From assembly GCF_040546815.1 (NCBI RefSeq), contig NZ_JBEPOO010000001.1:3286001-3350000 (forward strand): 64,000 bases of DNA, given 5' to 3'. Source of the DNA: Devosia sp. 2618 (GTDB taxonomy: Bacteria > Pseudomonadota > Alphaproteobacteria > Rhizobiales > Devosiaceae). The notes beneath the pieces are model-generated. The model saw nothing but the letters and a program-made list of their open reading frames with translations. It was not told the origin of the DNA and did not search any database. Shown piece by piece: positions 16,872-26,947 of this stretch (the first letter of the stretch is position 1; every line of letters starts with the position of its first letter). A program made the position numbers and the translations under genes.

Positions 16872-17109
16872 GACGTTGACTTTCTGACGCCCGAGCGAAT
16901 TTTGCGAACGAGCAATTGCCCCGGCGCAACACGCGCGCGGAGATAGCGACGTTCGCAAAGTTATGGGGATCGCCTGAAGGCGGGCCTGACAAGGCTGAAA
17001 ACGTAAGCCCAGTGATAGCAGGGATTGCCCCCTCGAACAAGGCGAACCCCAAGGACACGCCTTTGCCCCGGCAGGCGCACGCCTCCGGGAGATGGGCAGA
17101 ACAGGTGGA

Positions 17110-17168
17110 GCTCCGAGGCGGTTATCGTCTCTGAGGAGGAAAAAATGAGACGGCAACCGCCTCGGAGC
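17110..17168 (+). ncRNA. Long hairpin presenting a Shine-Dalgarno loop
   Basis: Two 22-base arms (17110-17131 and 17147-17168) pair with one G:U and one mismatch; the outer 14 pairs are perfect. The 15-base loop reads TGAGGAGGAAAAAAT, a strong Shine-Dalgarno sequence, and the ATG at 17145 straddles the loop edge. Read on the minus strand, the loop instead carries CCTCCTC, an anti-Shine-Dalgarno sequence. It may control a short gene or be a small RNA. Transcription is not shown. Confidence 0.5.
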
Positions 17169-17402
17169 GCCGGGACTTTACGCGGAAGGCGGATCAGGAC
17201 CCCAGCATCTTGCCGTAGCGCAATGCCCGAATGTCGCGTCCACACAGCCCAGGGCGGAGCGCGACCCCTGCCCTCCCGGCCATCCCTCCGGCTACTGGTC
17301 GCTGCAGTACCACAAGCATCCCGGAGAGACGCGACCATGATAGGCCCGTCCGGCGCGCCGGGGATAAGCGGGATGGAGGTGTTTCAGCGGTTCTTGAACT
17401 GA
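17145..17402 (+). CDS. Putative Arg/Pro/Ser-rich small protein behind the hairpin
   Basis: 85 codons starting at the ATG in the hairpin, with GAGGAGG at ideal spacing. The peptide begins [18 protein letters not shown] and is rich in Arg, Pro, Ser and Cys; no domain is recognised. It overlaps the 3' end of the convergent minus-strand gene by 19 bases. The composition is what a random frame in high-GC DNA gives, so only the start signal supports it. Confidence 0.3.
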   Translation: MRRQPPRSAGTLRGRRIRTPASCRSAMPECRVHTAQGGARPLPSRPSLRLLVAAVPQASRRDATMIGPSGAPGISGMEVFQRFLN

Positions 17403-17860
17403 TCGATGCGCTTGGCCAGCTTGGCACGAAGATCGAGCATTTTGGCCACCTGCGCCGGGTCCGCCGCGCTGCCCGCCGGCACCATGAGCTTGGGCCGCAG
17501 ACGCAGCACCGGCAAAACATCGCCGCCCCGCACCTGCCACAGATAAGCATTGCGCGGCCCGTCCCAACGCGAATTGGCCGCCTCCCAGCTGTCCATTTCG
17601 GCCAAGGTCTGCCCCAGCTGGGTCACCAGCCCACCATGATCGGGCGCCGCCATCGGCAGGCGATCATTGTCCTCCACAAACGGCAGCGCGTCGCGCAACA
17701 GCGCCTCGGCGACGGTGATGGTGTGGGCACAAACCGGCGTCTGCGGCTTGCGCGTCGCGATGGGGGCGATCTGGGTATGCAGCGCGGTGAGCTTGAGCCA
17801 CAGGGCCTCGTGTTGCGCTGCAAGCGTGTGGGTGACGACCGGGCGGGATTTTCGGGGCAT
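17384..17860 (-). CDS. Hypothetical protein
   Basis: 158 residues, mostly helical by composition: HTLAAQHEALWLKLTALHTQ, TVAEALLRDALPFVED, QLGQTLAEMDSWEAAN and a C-terminal helix [21 protein letters not shown]. No signal or membrane segment. ATG at 17860 (MPRKSRP) is chosen; the frame upstream to 17989 is low-quality. Function unknown. Confidence 0.65.
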   Translation of the reverse strand: MPRKSRPVVTHTLAAQHEALWLKLTALHTQIAPIATRKPQTPVCAHTITVAEALLRDALPFVEDNDRLPMAAPDHGGLVTQLGQTLAEMDSWEAANSRWDGPRNAYLWQVRGGDVLPVLRLRPKLMVPAGSAADPAQVAKMLDLRAKLAKRIDQFKNR

Positions 17861-18067
17861 TTTTGCGACTGGCTCCTGTGCGTGGGGACGGACAGGAGAG
17901 GGTAAGGCTGAGGGATTGGGGTGGGGATTAGATTTGTGTGTGGATGGGCAAAATCTGCACAACGGCAGAACTACCTTGGCGCTGAACACACCTTTAAATT
18001 TCCCTGCCGCGCGAGTTACTTGACAAGACTGCTACCGCTCCCGCATCAGCCTATAAGGGAGGGGAAC

Positions 18068-19096
18068 ATGAGTTACTTAGTGATCAGCATACTGGTCGTG
18101 CACCTAACTCTGGCGGCCGCACTGTTCTTTTTTGTGAACTGGATAGGCAAGCATGCGGTAGAGTTTGGCTACACCAGCATGACGCTATTTGAAGAGGTGA
18201 ATGAAAGCGCAGCGCTAAATTTCTTTCTGCGCGCTGTATCGCCCTCGGTATTCATCATCGCAGTTTCAGCCGTGGCCGTCGCAATTGATCACCCGGAGTG
18301 GCGGCTCGGTATATACTGGGTTGCCATTTATTACTACGCCGCCCGGATCGTCGCAATTTTCTTGCTTGGCCGGCAACATCTCGTCAGTTGGCCGAAGTTT
18401 CTATTGCACGCCACCTCTGGCGTAGTGATTGCGCTGCTTGCTTACCAATACCTCATCGTACCTAATCGGTCACTGCTGCCTAATATTGAGCAGATGGGGA
18501 ATGAACTTTGGCTTGCCATACTCGCCTTTTTGTACGCGGTTGCGAACAAAGTTCCGGTGACATCTGGACCAGGCGCAAGAAGGCGAAATAAATTCGTCGA
18601 ACTGCACTACGCGGATGCAAGATCCAAGTTCAACAACATAATCACAGCGAAAACTTCAGACGACACCCTGGAGCTGATCGTGTTCAGCGTACTTATTTAT
18701 GAGGACTACGCGCGGCCGGAAGGAGTTCGAGCTCTTGAGCGAATAATGTTTTGGAAGAAGGATCGAACCACGGGAATTATGCAGGTCACCGCCGACCGCC
18801 CACTTAGCGACACAGAAAGCGTCAGGCTAGGCGCGGCGATCCTCGCAAGTTATTGGTCTGCCTTTGCCAATGAGGAATATATGTACAGTAGAGTACGCAG
18901 TACGATTGCGGCATATAATCCAGACAATGACTATGTTTCCAGAGTTTTTGACGTCATGGAGATATTGTCCATGAGAGTTGAAAGAAAATATACGCACATC
19001 TACAACTCAATAAATCTCGGAAAGAACCCAGACTATAATGGGGGAGATCCATCGAATTTCCAAAACAATGAGCACCTAACGCTTCCGACCACGTAG
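18068..19096 (+). CDS. Five-helix membrane protein with lysozyme-like cytosolic domain (accessory)
   Basis: 342 residues, start fixed by a strong GGGAGGGG seven bases upstream of the ATG. Helices are predicted at about 3-25, 56-73, 80-100, 110-131 and 147-163; the basic RRRNK at 171-175 then places the C-terminal half in the cytoplasm. That domain has YEDYARPEGVRALER (211-225) followed by TTGIMQV (234-240) and SDTESV, a spacing reminiscent of the Glu and GLMQ motifs of lytic transglycosylases; this similarity is only my reading. Base composition is AT-richer than neighbours. An HNH nuclease gene follows after 40 bases. Confidence 0.7.
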   Translation: MSYLVISILVVHLTLAAALFFFVNWIGKHAVEFGYTSMTLFEEVNESAALNFFLRAVSPSVFIIAVSAVAVAIDHPEWRLGIYWVAIYYYAARIVAIFLLGRQHLVSWPKFLLHATSGVVIALLAYQYLIVPNRSLLPNIEQMGNELWLAILAFLYAVANKVPVTSGPGARRRNKFVELHYADARSKFNNIITAKTSDDTLELIVFSVLIYEDYARPEGVRALERIMFWKKDRTTGIMQVTADRPLSDTESVRLGAAILASYWSAFANEEYMYSRVRSTIAAYNPDNDYVSRVFDVMEILSMRVERKYTHIYNSINLGKNPDYNGGDPSNFQNNEHLTLPTT

Positions 19097-19136
19097 GCTT
19101 ACTCGCCCAGGAAGCGATAATATTTCGAGGACAAAT

Positions 19137-20048
19137 GTGACCTTCGGCGTCTTCATCCACCGTGCTGACTCGATCTACGACGATAGCCCGGCGACACAGT
19201 ATCAGTTTCCGAAGACGTATCTTGGACGCGCGTCTGCCTGTGTTGGGGACTGGATCATTTACTACGAGCCGGTCAAAGTTCGTGGAACGAGGGGATATTA
19301 TGCGATAGCGCGCGTGTCGCAGATCGTGCCAGACCCCACTGCCGACCACATGTACTTGGCCTTGATCGAGCCGGGGAGCTACCTCGAATTCCCGAACCCG
19401 GTGCCGTTCGACGATGGAGGCGGCCCCATCGAAACGGGACTGCTGAACGAACACGGCAAGAAATCTGGGCGCGCTCAAGCGGCTGTGCGCCCGATTTCGC
19501 CGAAGGATTTCGATAGCATTTTGACGCGAGGGCTGGCGGAAGAGCAGCCGCTATTGCCTCGCGTTGGCGCCGCCGAAATGCCGCTCGACGTTCCATTCCA
19601 ACTTGATGAGGGTCAGGCTCCTTTCGCCTATGAGCAGGAGCGAGAACGCGTGGCGACGATGACCACCCGCGTCGTGCGGGACAGAGTTTTTCGTCGGGTC
19701 GTGTTACGCGCCTATGGCGAACGCTGCGCGGTGACGGGGCTAAAGCTAATCAATGGTGGCGGGCGGGCTGAGGTGGCGGCCGCTCACATTCGGCCGGTGG
19801 AACACAACGGACCAGACATCATCAATAATGGCGTAGCGCTATCTGGCACTGCGCATTGGATGTTTGACCGTGGCCTCATTGGGTTCAGCGACGACCTAGA
19901 TATCATTGTGTCTCGGCACGTGAATGACCGGGATGGGGTGGACAGCCTGATTAACAAGACGGGCAAGTTGATTGGGCCGCTGGTCGCGCGCGACAGGCCG
20001 CACCCCGCGTTTCTGACGTGGCACCGGGATAACTGCTTCAAGCAATAA
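19137..20048 (+). CDS. HNH endonuclease with N-terminal EVE/PUA-like reader domain
   Basis: 303 residues from a GTG start. The C-terminal HNH_2-type nuclease has YGERCAVTGL (C197), AEVAAAHIRPVE (H217), NNGVALSGTAHWMFDRGLI (N231, H240). The N-terminal 120 residues (GVFIHRADSIYDD, GDWIIYYEPVKVRGTRGYYAIARV) look like an EVE/PUA-type fold, which binds modified bases. EVE-HNH fusions are known modification-dependent restriction enzymes, so a defence role is plausible. It is 40 bases after the membrane-protein gene and flanked downstream by a repeat cluster. Confidence 0.8.
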   Translation: MTFGVFIHRADSIYDDSPATQYQFPKTYLGRASACVGDWIIYYEPVKVRGTRGYYAIARVSQIVPDPTADHMYLALIEPGSYLEFPNPVPFDDGGGPIETGLLNEHGKKSGRAQAAVRPISPKDFDSILTRGLAEEQPLLPRVGAAEMPLDVPFQLDEGQAPFAYEQERERVATMTTRVVRDRVFRRVVLRAYGERCAVTGLKLINGGGRAEVAAAHIRPVEHNGPDIINNGVALSGTAHWMFDRGLIGFSDDLDIIVSRHVNDRDGVDSLINKTGKLIGPLVARDRPHPAFLTWHRDNCFKQ

Positions 20049-20562
20049 ACGCCTCCGCAACCACGAGGCTGCCCTCGGACTTGATCCGAGGGCCGTTGGC
20101 GGCTTGGCGCGGGGTGATGGTGGCCCTCGGGTCGAGCCCGAGGCAGCCCGGTGGTGGGGGGCACTATCGGGAGCCCGACCTCGTGGTTCGACGGGCTCAC
20201 CATGAGGTCTCATGGGGAGCCCCCTCACCCGGCGCTACGCGCTGATCCTCGGGTCAAGGCCGAGGGCAGGCTCTCTATGCAAAAGGTGGAGCGTTTAGAT
20301 TGGGCACTTGTGTCCAGTCCAACAGTGTCATTTCCGCGACAGTGGGAAGCTCTGTTGCTGTGAAACATGGGGCTCCGCTTTCGCGGGGATGACCTGATGG
20401 ATTGCGGGAACACTGTAACAAGCACCGCCCCCCAAGGGAGAGGCGAAGGGAGCTTGTGCTTGGGGCGGCATTGGACCGGGTGCCCGCTGCCTTTGGCAGC
20501 GACAAGGCGACTAACCTGCCGTCGCGCCACTGGCGCGCCGGCTTCGCGCTGGCGCGAAACGG
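20049..20562. repeat. Large palindromic repeat cluster between HNH gene and lepA
   Basis: 514 bases with no gene. It holds three copies of the CCTCGG...CCGAGG palindrome (20070-20093, 20121-20148, 20244-20270), a CTCGTGGTTCGA...ACCATGAGG element (20177-20209), a CCCCTCACCCGGCGCTACGC fragment (20220) and a CCGCTTTCGCGG palindrome (20371-20394). It lies between convergent genes. Confidence 0.75.
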
Positions 20563-22368
<1,806 letters not shown>

Positions 22369-22458
22369 GAGGGGCTGATAGCAGAAGCGCGGCGGGGCGC
22401 AAAGATGGTTTAGTGCAGGTTAACGGTGCCTTTTTGGCGCTTCGTGCGTTGAGGGGAG

Positions 22459-23379
22459 ATGCGGATCACCCATGCACTCATCGCCATCGCCCTTTCCAGC
22501 ATCTCCGTTCCGGTGCTGGCGCAGGATTTTCTGGCCCCGATTCAGGATTTTGTCGACCAGCTGACGCCCAAGGAGCAGCCGCGCCAGGCGCCCCGAAATA
22601 CCGCCGGGCCGACGGCGCCCAAGCCACCAAGCGTCGATGCGCCGCCGGTGCCAAGGCCACGACCGCCAAGCCTGCCGGAGGCGCCGGTGGTGGCGGCGCC
22701 GAGCGTGCCAGCGGTGGAGGACGAGGAAGAGCCACCGGCCGCGGAGGCGGAAGAGGTGCCGGAGGCGGTTGAGCCAGAGCCGACACCGGTGGCGGAAAAG
22801 GCCGAGCCGGAACCGGCGCGGATCTATCAGGTGGCGTGCCCGGCGGTGATGCTGGGGCTGGTGGAGGCGGAACTGGCGCCACCGCTGAGCGAGGGGATTT
22901 GCGGCGAGCATTCGCCGCTAGTGGTGACGGGCGTGACGAGCCGGGGCCGCATGGTGCCATTGTCATCGCCCATTACCACCAATTGCCAGATGGCGAGTGC
23001 GCTGCCGAACTGGGTGTCGACGGTGGATGGCTATGCGGAATCGATGCTCGAAAGCCGGCTGGCGACGATCAATGCGGGCACTGGGTATATGTGCCGTAAC
23101 CGCAATGGCGGGGATGAGAGTTTTACCTCCGAGCATGGCTTCGCCAACGCGGTCGATGTGACGGGCTTTACGCTTGAGGACGGACGAACCATTGCGGTCG
23201 AAGGCGACTGGTTGCCGGCGGCGGAGCCCGAAGGACGGCTATTGCGGCTGGCGCATGATGCGGCGTGTGGTGGGTTTACGACGGTGCTGGGGCCGGAAGC
23301 CAATGCCGAGCACAAGGATCATTTGCACCTCGATCTGGGGTGCCATGGGAAGACGTGTACGGCGCGGATTTGTGAGTAG
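22459..23379 (+). CDS. Extensin-like family protein, exported
   Basis: 306 residues. A signal peptide (HALIAIALSSISVPVLA) is followed by a Pro/Glu/Ala-rich linker to about residue 120, then an extensin-like C-terminal domain: CPAVMLGLVEAELAPPLSEG, GYMCRNRNG, SEHGFANAVDVTGFTLEDG, and HKDHLHLDLG. The His and Asp in these motifs resemble the metal site of D-Ala-D-Ala peptidases of the VanY fold, so action on peptidoglycan in the periplasm is likely. Conserved in alphaproteobacteria. Confidence 0.88.
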   Translation: MRITHALIAIALSSISVPVLAQDFLAPIQDFVDQLTPKEQPRQAPRNTAGPTAPKPPSVDAPPVPRPRPPSLPEAPVVAAPSVPAVEDEEEPPAAEAEEVPEAVEPEPTPVAEKAEPEPARIYQVACPAVMLGLVEAELAPPLSEGICGEHSPLVVTGVTSRGRMVPLSSPITTNCQMASALPNWVSTVDGYAESMLESRLATINAGTGYMCRNRNGGDESFTSEHGFANAVDVTGFTLEDGRTIAVEGDWLPAAEPEGRLLRLAHDAACGGFTTVLGPEANAEHKDHLHLDLGCHGKTCTARICE

Positions 23380-23403
23380 GGGGGCTGTGTCGTGGCTTTG
23401 TGG

Positions 23404-23505
23404 CACGCCCTCGTAGTTCGAGGCTCGCTTCGCTCGGCACCTCACCATGAGGGCTACTTTGCCGCAGCGTCCCAGTGGCCCTCGGGTCAAGCCCGAGGGC
23501 AGCGT
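23404..23505. repeat. Palindromic repeats between convergent genes
   Basis: A full CCCTCGTAGTTCGAGGCTCG...CACCTCACCATGAGGG element at 23404-23460, with its inner arms GAGGCTCG-like and CGGCACCTC, and a CCCTCGGGTCAAGCCCGAGGG palindrome at 23479-23500. Confidence 0.75.
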
Positions 23506-23529
23506 GGTGGGGTGCGGGGTCTGGAAGCT

Positions 23530-23994
23530 TTACTGCGCGGCGGGAACGGCAGGTGCGGCGCCGGGTGTTACGGTGCCGGCGGTTGGCTCTGGTGCGTTTT
23601 GGGCGGCGTAGATGGCGGTGACGGCGTCGACACCGGCGCGGTCAGTGCTACCATCGGCACAATCTGGGGTGGTTTTTTCGACGTCGGCCTTGACGTCGGT
23701 ATAGGCGGTGGCTGCCGTTGAGGCGTCCATGGCGAGCGCGGTTTCGAGGCGCTGGCGGTCGGCGTCCATGCCGGCTTTGACGGCGGGATCAATGGGAAGC
23801 TGGCAGATTTCGATGACCGCCTGGGTGGCATAAAAGCCGGTCAACATGTTCGCCTGCTTGGGCGTGGTGTTGACGGAGGCAGCCGGATCGATGACCACGT
23901 CGGCCGGCGCCGGGGTGGTGAGCGGCGCCTCTTGCGCCATAACGGCACCAAGGCTGAGAACAGATATGGCGAGCACGGCGAGAGGGCGGATCAT
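23530..23994 (-). CDS. Hypothetical exported protein
   Basis: 154 residues with a signal peptide (LAVLAISVLSLGAVMAQ). The mature protein is Ala/Pro/Thr-rich at both ends, with a helical middle (LTGFYATQAVIEICQLPIDPAVKAGMDADRQRLETA, seen from residue 50) that contains a cysteine pair with the later DCADG. Function unknown; probably periplasmic. Confidence 0.75.
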   Translation of the reverse strand: MIRPLAVLAISVLSLGAVMAQEAPLTTPAPADVVIDPAASVNTTPKQANMLTGFYATQAVIEICQLPIDPAVKAGMDADRQRLETALAMDASTAATAYTDVKADVEKTTPDCADGSTDRAGVDAVTAIYAAQNAPEPTAGTVTPGAAPAVPAAQ

Positions 23995-24066
23995 CAGGAG
24001 CTCCTTGAAGGCGGTTGCTACACCACCTTCAACGGCCCGAATGTGGCCTCAGCACGGCGCTTTGCT

Positions 24067-24195
24067 TTATAGTGGGTGGTGAGGCGGCAAATCAGCCCAT
24101 TCACGCAGGCTCATGGCTTCCGGATCACGCGAAACGCGCTTGGTCCGGGCATTGCCAGCAAAGAGGCGCGTGACGAGCACTTTTAGATTAGACAT
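24067..24195 (-). CDS. 42-residue small protein with very strong ribosome site
   Basis: MSNLKVLVTRLFAG, then a basic region, then MSLREWADLPPHHPL. AAAGGAGG sits seven bases before the ATG, the best Shine-Dalgarno match in the area, so it is likely real. The C-terminal LREWADLP recalls the short DUF1127-type proteins found beside LysR genes in this order. It is divergent from the LysR gene at 24301, with 105 bases between. Function unknown. Confidence 0.7.
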   Translation of the reverse strand: MSNLKVLVTRLFAGNARTKRVSRDPEAMSLREWADLPPHHPL

Positions 24196-24300
24196 TTTGT
24201 GACCTCCTTTCAGGTCTGGACAGAGTTGATGGGCGTGTCATGCGCCCAATGGCCAAAGCCAGCAATGGACAAGGTTTGCCCATCGCTATAGAAAAACTAT

Positions 24301-25212
24301 ATGAGCTCGCCGTTTCCCATTCCGCTGAACGCCTTGCGCGCCATCGAAATCGTGGCGCGACGGGGCGCTTTGGCGCCGGCCGCTGAAGAGCTCGGCGTTA
24401 CAATAGGTGCAGTGAGCCAGCATTTGCGCCGGGCCGAAGAACGGCTCGGCATGGAGCTGTTTGAGCGCACATCGGCCGGGCTGCGCCCGCTGCCAGCGCT
24501 AAAAGCCGTTTTGCCACAACTGACTGGCGGGTTTGCCGCGCTGCAGGAAGGCGTGGCGGGGCTCAAGGGGCGCGACGAGCATGTGCTGAACCTGACAGTG
24601 GGCAGTGTTTTTGCCTCGCGCTGGCTGATCTGGCGCATCAGCAAGTTTTCGGCGCTGCATCGGGACATCGAAGTGCGGCTGACCGTGACCTCCACCATGG
24701 TCGACCTCAATCGCGCCGATATCGACTGCGGTATTCGCTTTGGCCATGGGCAGTGGCCGGGCGTCAGCTCGGAACTGGTTGGGGGCACGGCCTATCAACC
24801 GGTCTGCGCGCCGCCGGTGGCCAAGCGCCTGAAGCGCCCGGCGGACCTGGCGCGTGTGCCGGTGATCCAGGACGAAACCACGATGCTCAGTTGGGACGCG
24901 TGGCGCAGCGATGTGGGGCTGGACCCGGCGATCACCCTATCGGGGCCGACCTATTCGGATGCCTCGCTGGCGTTTGACGCGGCAATTTCGGAACAGGGCG
25001 TGTTGATGGCAGCCGACATGATGAGCGCCGATGCGGTCAGCGACGGGCGGCTGGTGCGGCCGTTCGCCCATCCGGTGGAAGGGCCGCAAGGCTATTGGCT
25101 GGTGGTGGCGCGCGGGCGACCTGAGACGCGCAAGCTGCGGATTTTCCGGGACTGGCTGAAGATGGAAGTGCCGGCGAGTGTGCTGGGATATTTGCATCAG
25201 GGGCGGGGGTGA
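24301..25212 (+). CDS. LysR-family regulator, GcvA-like
   Basis: 303 residues. N-terminal winged helix: PLNALRAIEIVARRGALAPAAEELGVTIGAVSQHLRRAEERLG, seen over residues 6-50, with the GcvA-like PxxALRAxE start. The effector domain follows (LTVGSVFASRWLIWRISKF, DIDCGIRFGHGQWPG). It probably controls the divergent small gene or the oxidoreductase downstream at 25358. Confidence 0.92.
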   Translation: MSSPFPIPLNALRAIEIVARRGALAPAAEELGVTIGAVSQHLRRAEERLGMELFERTSAGLRPLPALKAVLPQLTGGFAALQEGVAGLKGRDEHVLNLTVGSVFASRWLIWRISKFSALHRDIEVRLTVTSTMVDLNRADIDCGIRFGHGQWPGVSSELVGGTAYQPVCAPPVAKRLKRPADLARVPVIQDETTMLSWDAWRSDVGLDPAITLSGPTYSDASLAFDAAISEQGVLMAADMMSADAVSDGRLVRPFAHPVEGPQGYWLVVARGRPETRKLRIFRDWLKMEVPASVLGYLHQGRG

Positions 25213-25357
25213 GGCGCGCGCCGCCGATAGTGGGACAATCTTGCGAAAATCCAGCATTTCTTCGCACGAAATAGGCGCCACATCACCAAAACCGTCACCA
25301 AACGAATGAAAATCGCGCTGAGGCCGTGGTAACGTTCCGATACAATTGGGGGCGAGT

Positions 25358-26611
25358 ATGAGCGACGTCATTATTCTTGGGGCTGGCATTGTTGGCGTGT
25401 CGACGGGCATTCACCTGTTGCGGCGCGGACGCAGCGTGACGCTGGTCGACAAGAATGCGCCGGGTCGCGAAACCAGCTTCGGCAATGCCGGGATTATCCA
25501 GCGCGAGGGCGTGCGGCCGCATGCGTTTCCGCGCGATCTGGCCATGCTGATGCAGGTGGGCCTGCATTTGAGCACTGCCGCGCGCTATGAACCGCTCGCC
25601 CTGCCCCGCCTCGCTCCGGCGCTGCTGCGCTATTGGTGGGAATCCTCGCCCGAGCATTATCGCAAAGTGGTGCAGAGCTATGCGCCGCTGATTGCGCGCT
25701 CGATCGTGACCCATGCCGATCTGATGGCGCAGGCGGGTCCCGATGCCGAAGCGCTGGTCAGCAAGAGCGGTTGGCTGCTGGCGTTCCGCAGCGACAAGGG
25801 GCTGCGTCGCGAGGCCGAAAAGGCCCGCGAGGATGCACTGCAGTTTGGCATTTCGCATCGCGTGGTCGAATGGGCCGAACTCAAGCAGATGGAGCCAGCG
25901 CTCAAGGGCGGACTGGCGGGCGCCATTCACTGGACAGATCCATGGACGGTGCGCGATCCGGGCGCGCTGGTGACCGAATATTTCAAGCTGTTCGAGCGGC
26001 TGGGCGGCACTTTCGTGTCTGGCGCGGCCAATGGGCTGGAGCAGGATGCGGCGGGCTGGGCGACCACCGTCAACGGCGTGCGGTATACCGGCAAGCAGGC
26101 CGTGGTGGCGCTGGGGCCATGGGCGCCCGATGTGCTCGAAAAACTGGGCTATCGCCTGCCGCTTTTCGTCAAGCGCGGCTATCACATGCATTACGACACG
26201 ACCAAGGGCGCCAAGCTCAACACTCTGGTGCTGGACCCCGAAGTTGGCTTTGCGCTGGCGCCGATGGCGCGCGGCATTCGCCTGACGACGGGCGCGGAGT
26301 TTGCGGCGCGCGATGCGGCGCCGACGCCGATCCAGCTCGACAAGGCCGAAAAGGCTGCGCGCGAACTGCTCGATCTGGGTGAGCGCCTCGATGCGCAGCC
26401 CTGGAAGGGCGCCCGGCCCTGCACGCCCGACATGATGCCGATCATCGGCAAGGCGCCGCGCCATGAGGGGCTTTATGCCGGCATCGGCCACGCCCATCAC
26501 GGCTTTACGCTGGGCCCGGCGACGGCCGAATTGCTGGCGCAGTCGATGACGGGCGAAGCCACCGCGATCGATATCAAGCCGTTTGGGATGGAGCGGTTTT
26601 TGGGGCGGTAG
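25358..26611 (+). CDS. FAD-dependent D-amino-acid dehydrogenase (DadA-like)
   Basis: 417 residues. The FAD-binding dinucleotide motif is at the N-terminus (VIILGAGIVGVSTGIHLLRRG) with the ribose-binding glutamate position occupied by VTLVDKN. Later DAO-fold segments include ETSFGNAGIIQ, VALGPWAPDVLEKLGY and YAGIGHAHHGFTLGPATAELLAQ. It likely deaminates D-amino acids or a related amine, passing electrons to the respiratory chain. The ATG at 25358 with GGGGGCGAG before it is preferred to a TTG 12 bases upstream. Confidence 0.88.
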   Translation: MSDVIILGAGIVGVSTGIHLLRRGRSVTLVDKNAPGRETSFGNAGIIQREGVRPHAFPRDLAMLMQVGLHLSTAARYEPLALPRLAPALLRYWWESSPEHYRKVVQSYAPLIARSIVTHADLMAQAGPDAEALVSKSGWLLAFRSDKGLRREAEKAREDALQFGISHRVVEWAELKQMEPALKGGLAGAIHWTDPWTVRDPGALVTEYFKLFERLGGTFVSGAANGLEQDAAGWATTVNGVRYTGKQAVVALGPWAPDVLEKLGYRLPLFVKRGYHMHYDTTKGAKLNTLVLDPEVGFALAPMARGIRLTTGAEFAARDAAPTPIQLDKAEKAARELLDLGERLDAQPWKGARPCTPDMMPIIGKAPRHEGLYAGIGHAHHGFTLGPATAELLAQSMTGEATAIDIKPFGMERFLGR

Positions 26612-26625
26612 GGGGGACGCAGAAG

Positions 26626-26895
26626 GGGGATTCCCGCTTTCGCGGGAATGTCGTTGTGGGTGGGGCGTGAAGCCCCTCCACAAACTCTGGCGCTGCCCTC
26701 GGGCTTGACCCGAGGGTCACTGGCCGCACCTGCAGCGCTGAGAGTGGCCCTCGGATCACGTCCGAGGGCAGCGATTGTGGGTGGGGTGGGTTTGGCGTTG
26801 AACTCAACGCTCCCACCAACCGTCATTGCCCGGCTTGTCCGGGCAATCCATACCCCCGCACTGGATAAAGGTGGACCACCCGGACGAGCCGGGTG
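26626..26895. repeat. Palindromic repeat cluster between convergent genes
   Basis: Within a 336-base gene-free spacer. Elements: ATTCCCGCTTTCGCGGGAAT (26630-26649), two CCCTCGG...CCGAGGG palindromes (26696-26717 and 26748-26769), ATTGCCCGGCTTGTCCGGGCAAT (26825-26847) and CCACCCGGACGAGCCGGGTGG (26877-26897). Confidence 0.8.
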
Positions 26896-26947
26896 GTGAC
26901 GATGGGGGATGGGTCAGTGGGAGGAGGCGAGCCTCGCCGCCCCCGAC

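Noticed and set aside
17145..17402. Whether the hairpin region is tmRNA, RNase P RNA or SRP RNA
   Set aside because: None of the conserved cores of these RNAs was seen in either strand.
20049..20562. A CRISPR array
   Set aside because: The repeats are of several families, palindromic and unevenly spaced, with no uniform spacers and no cas genes.
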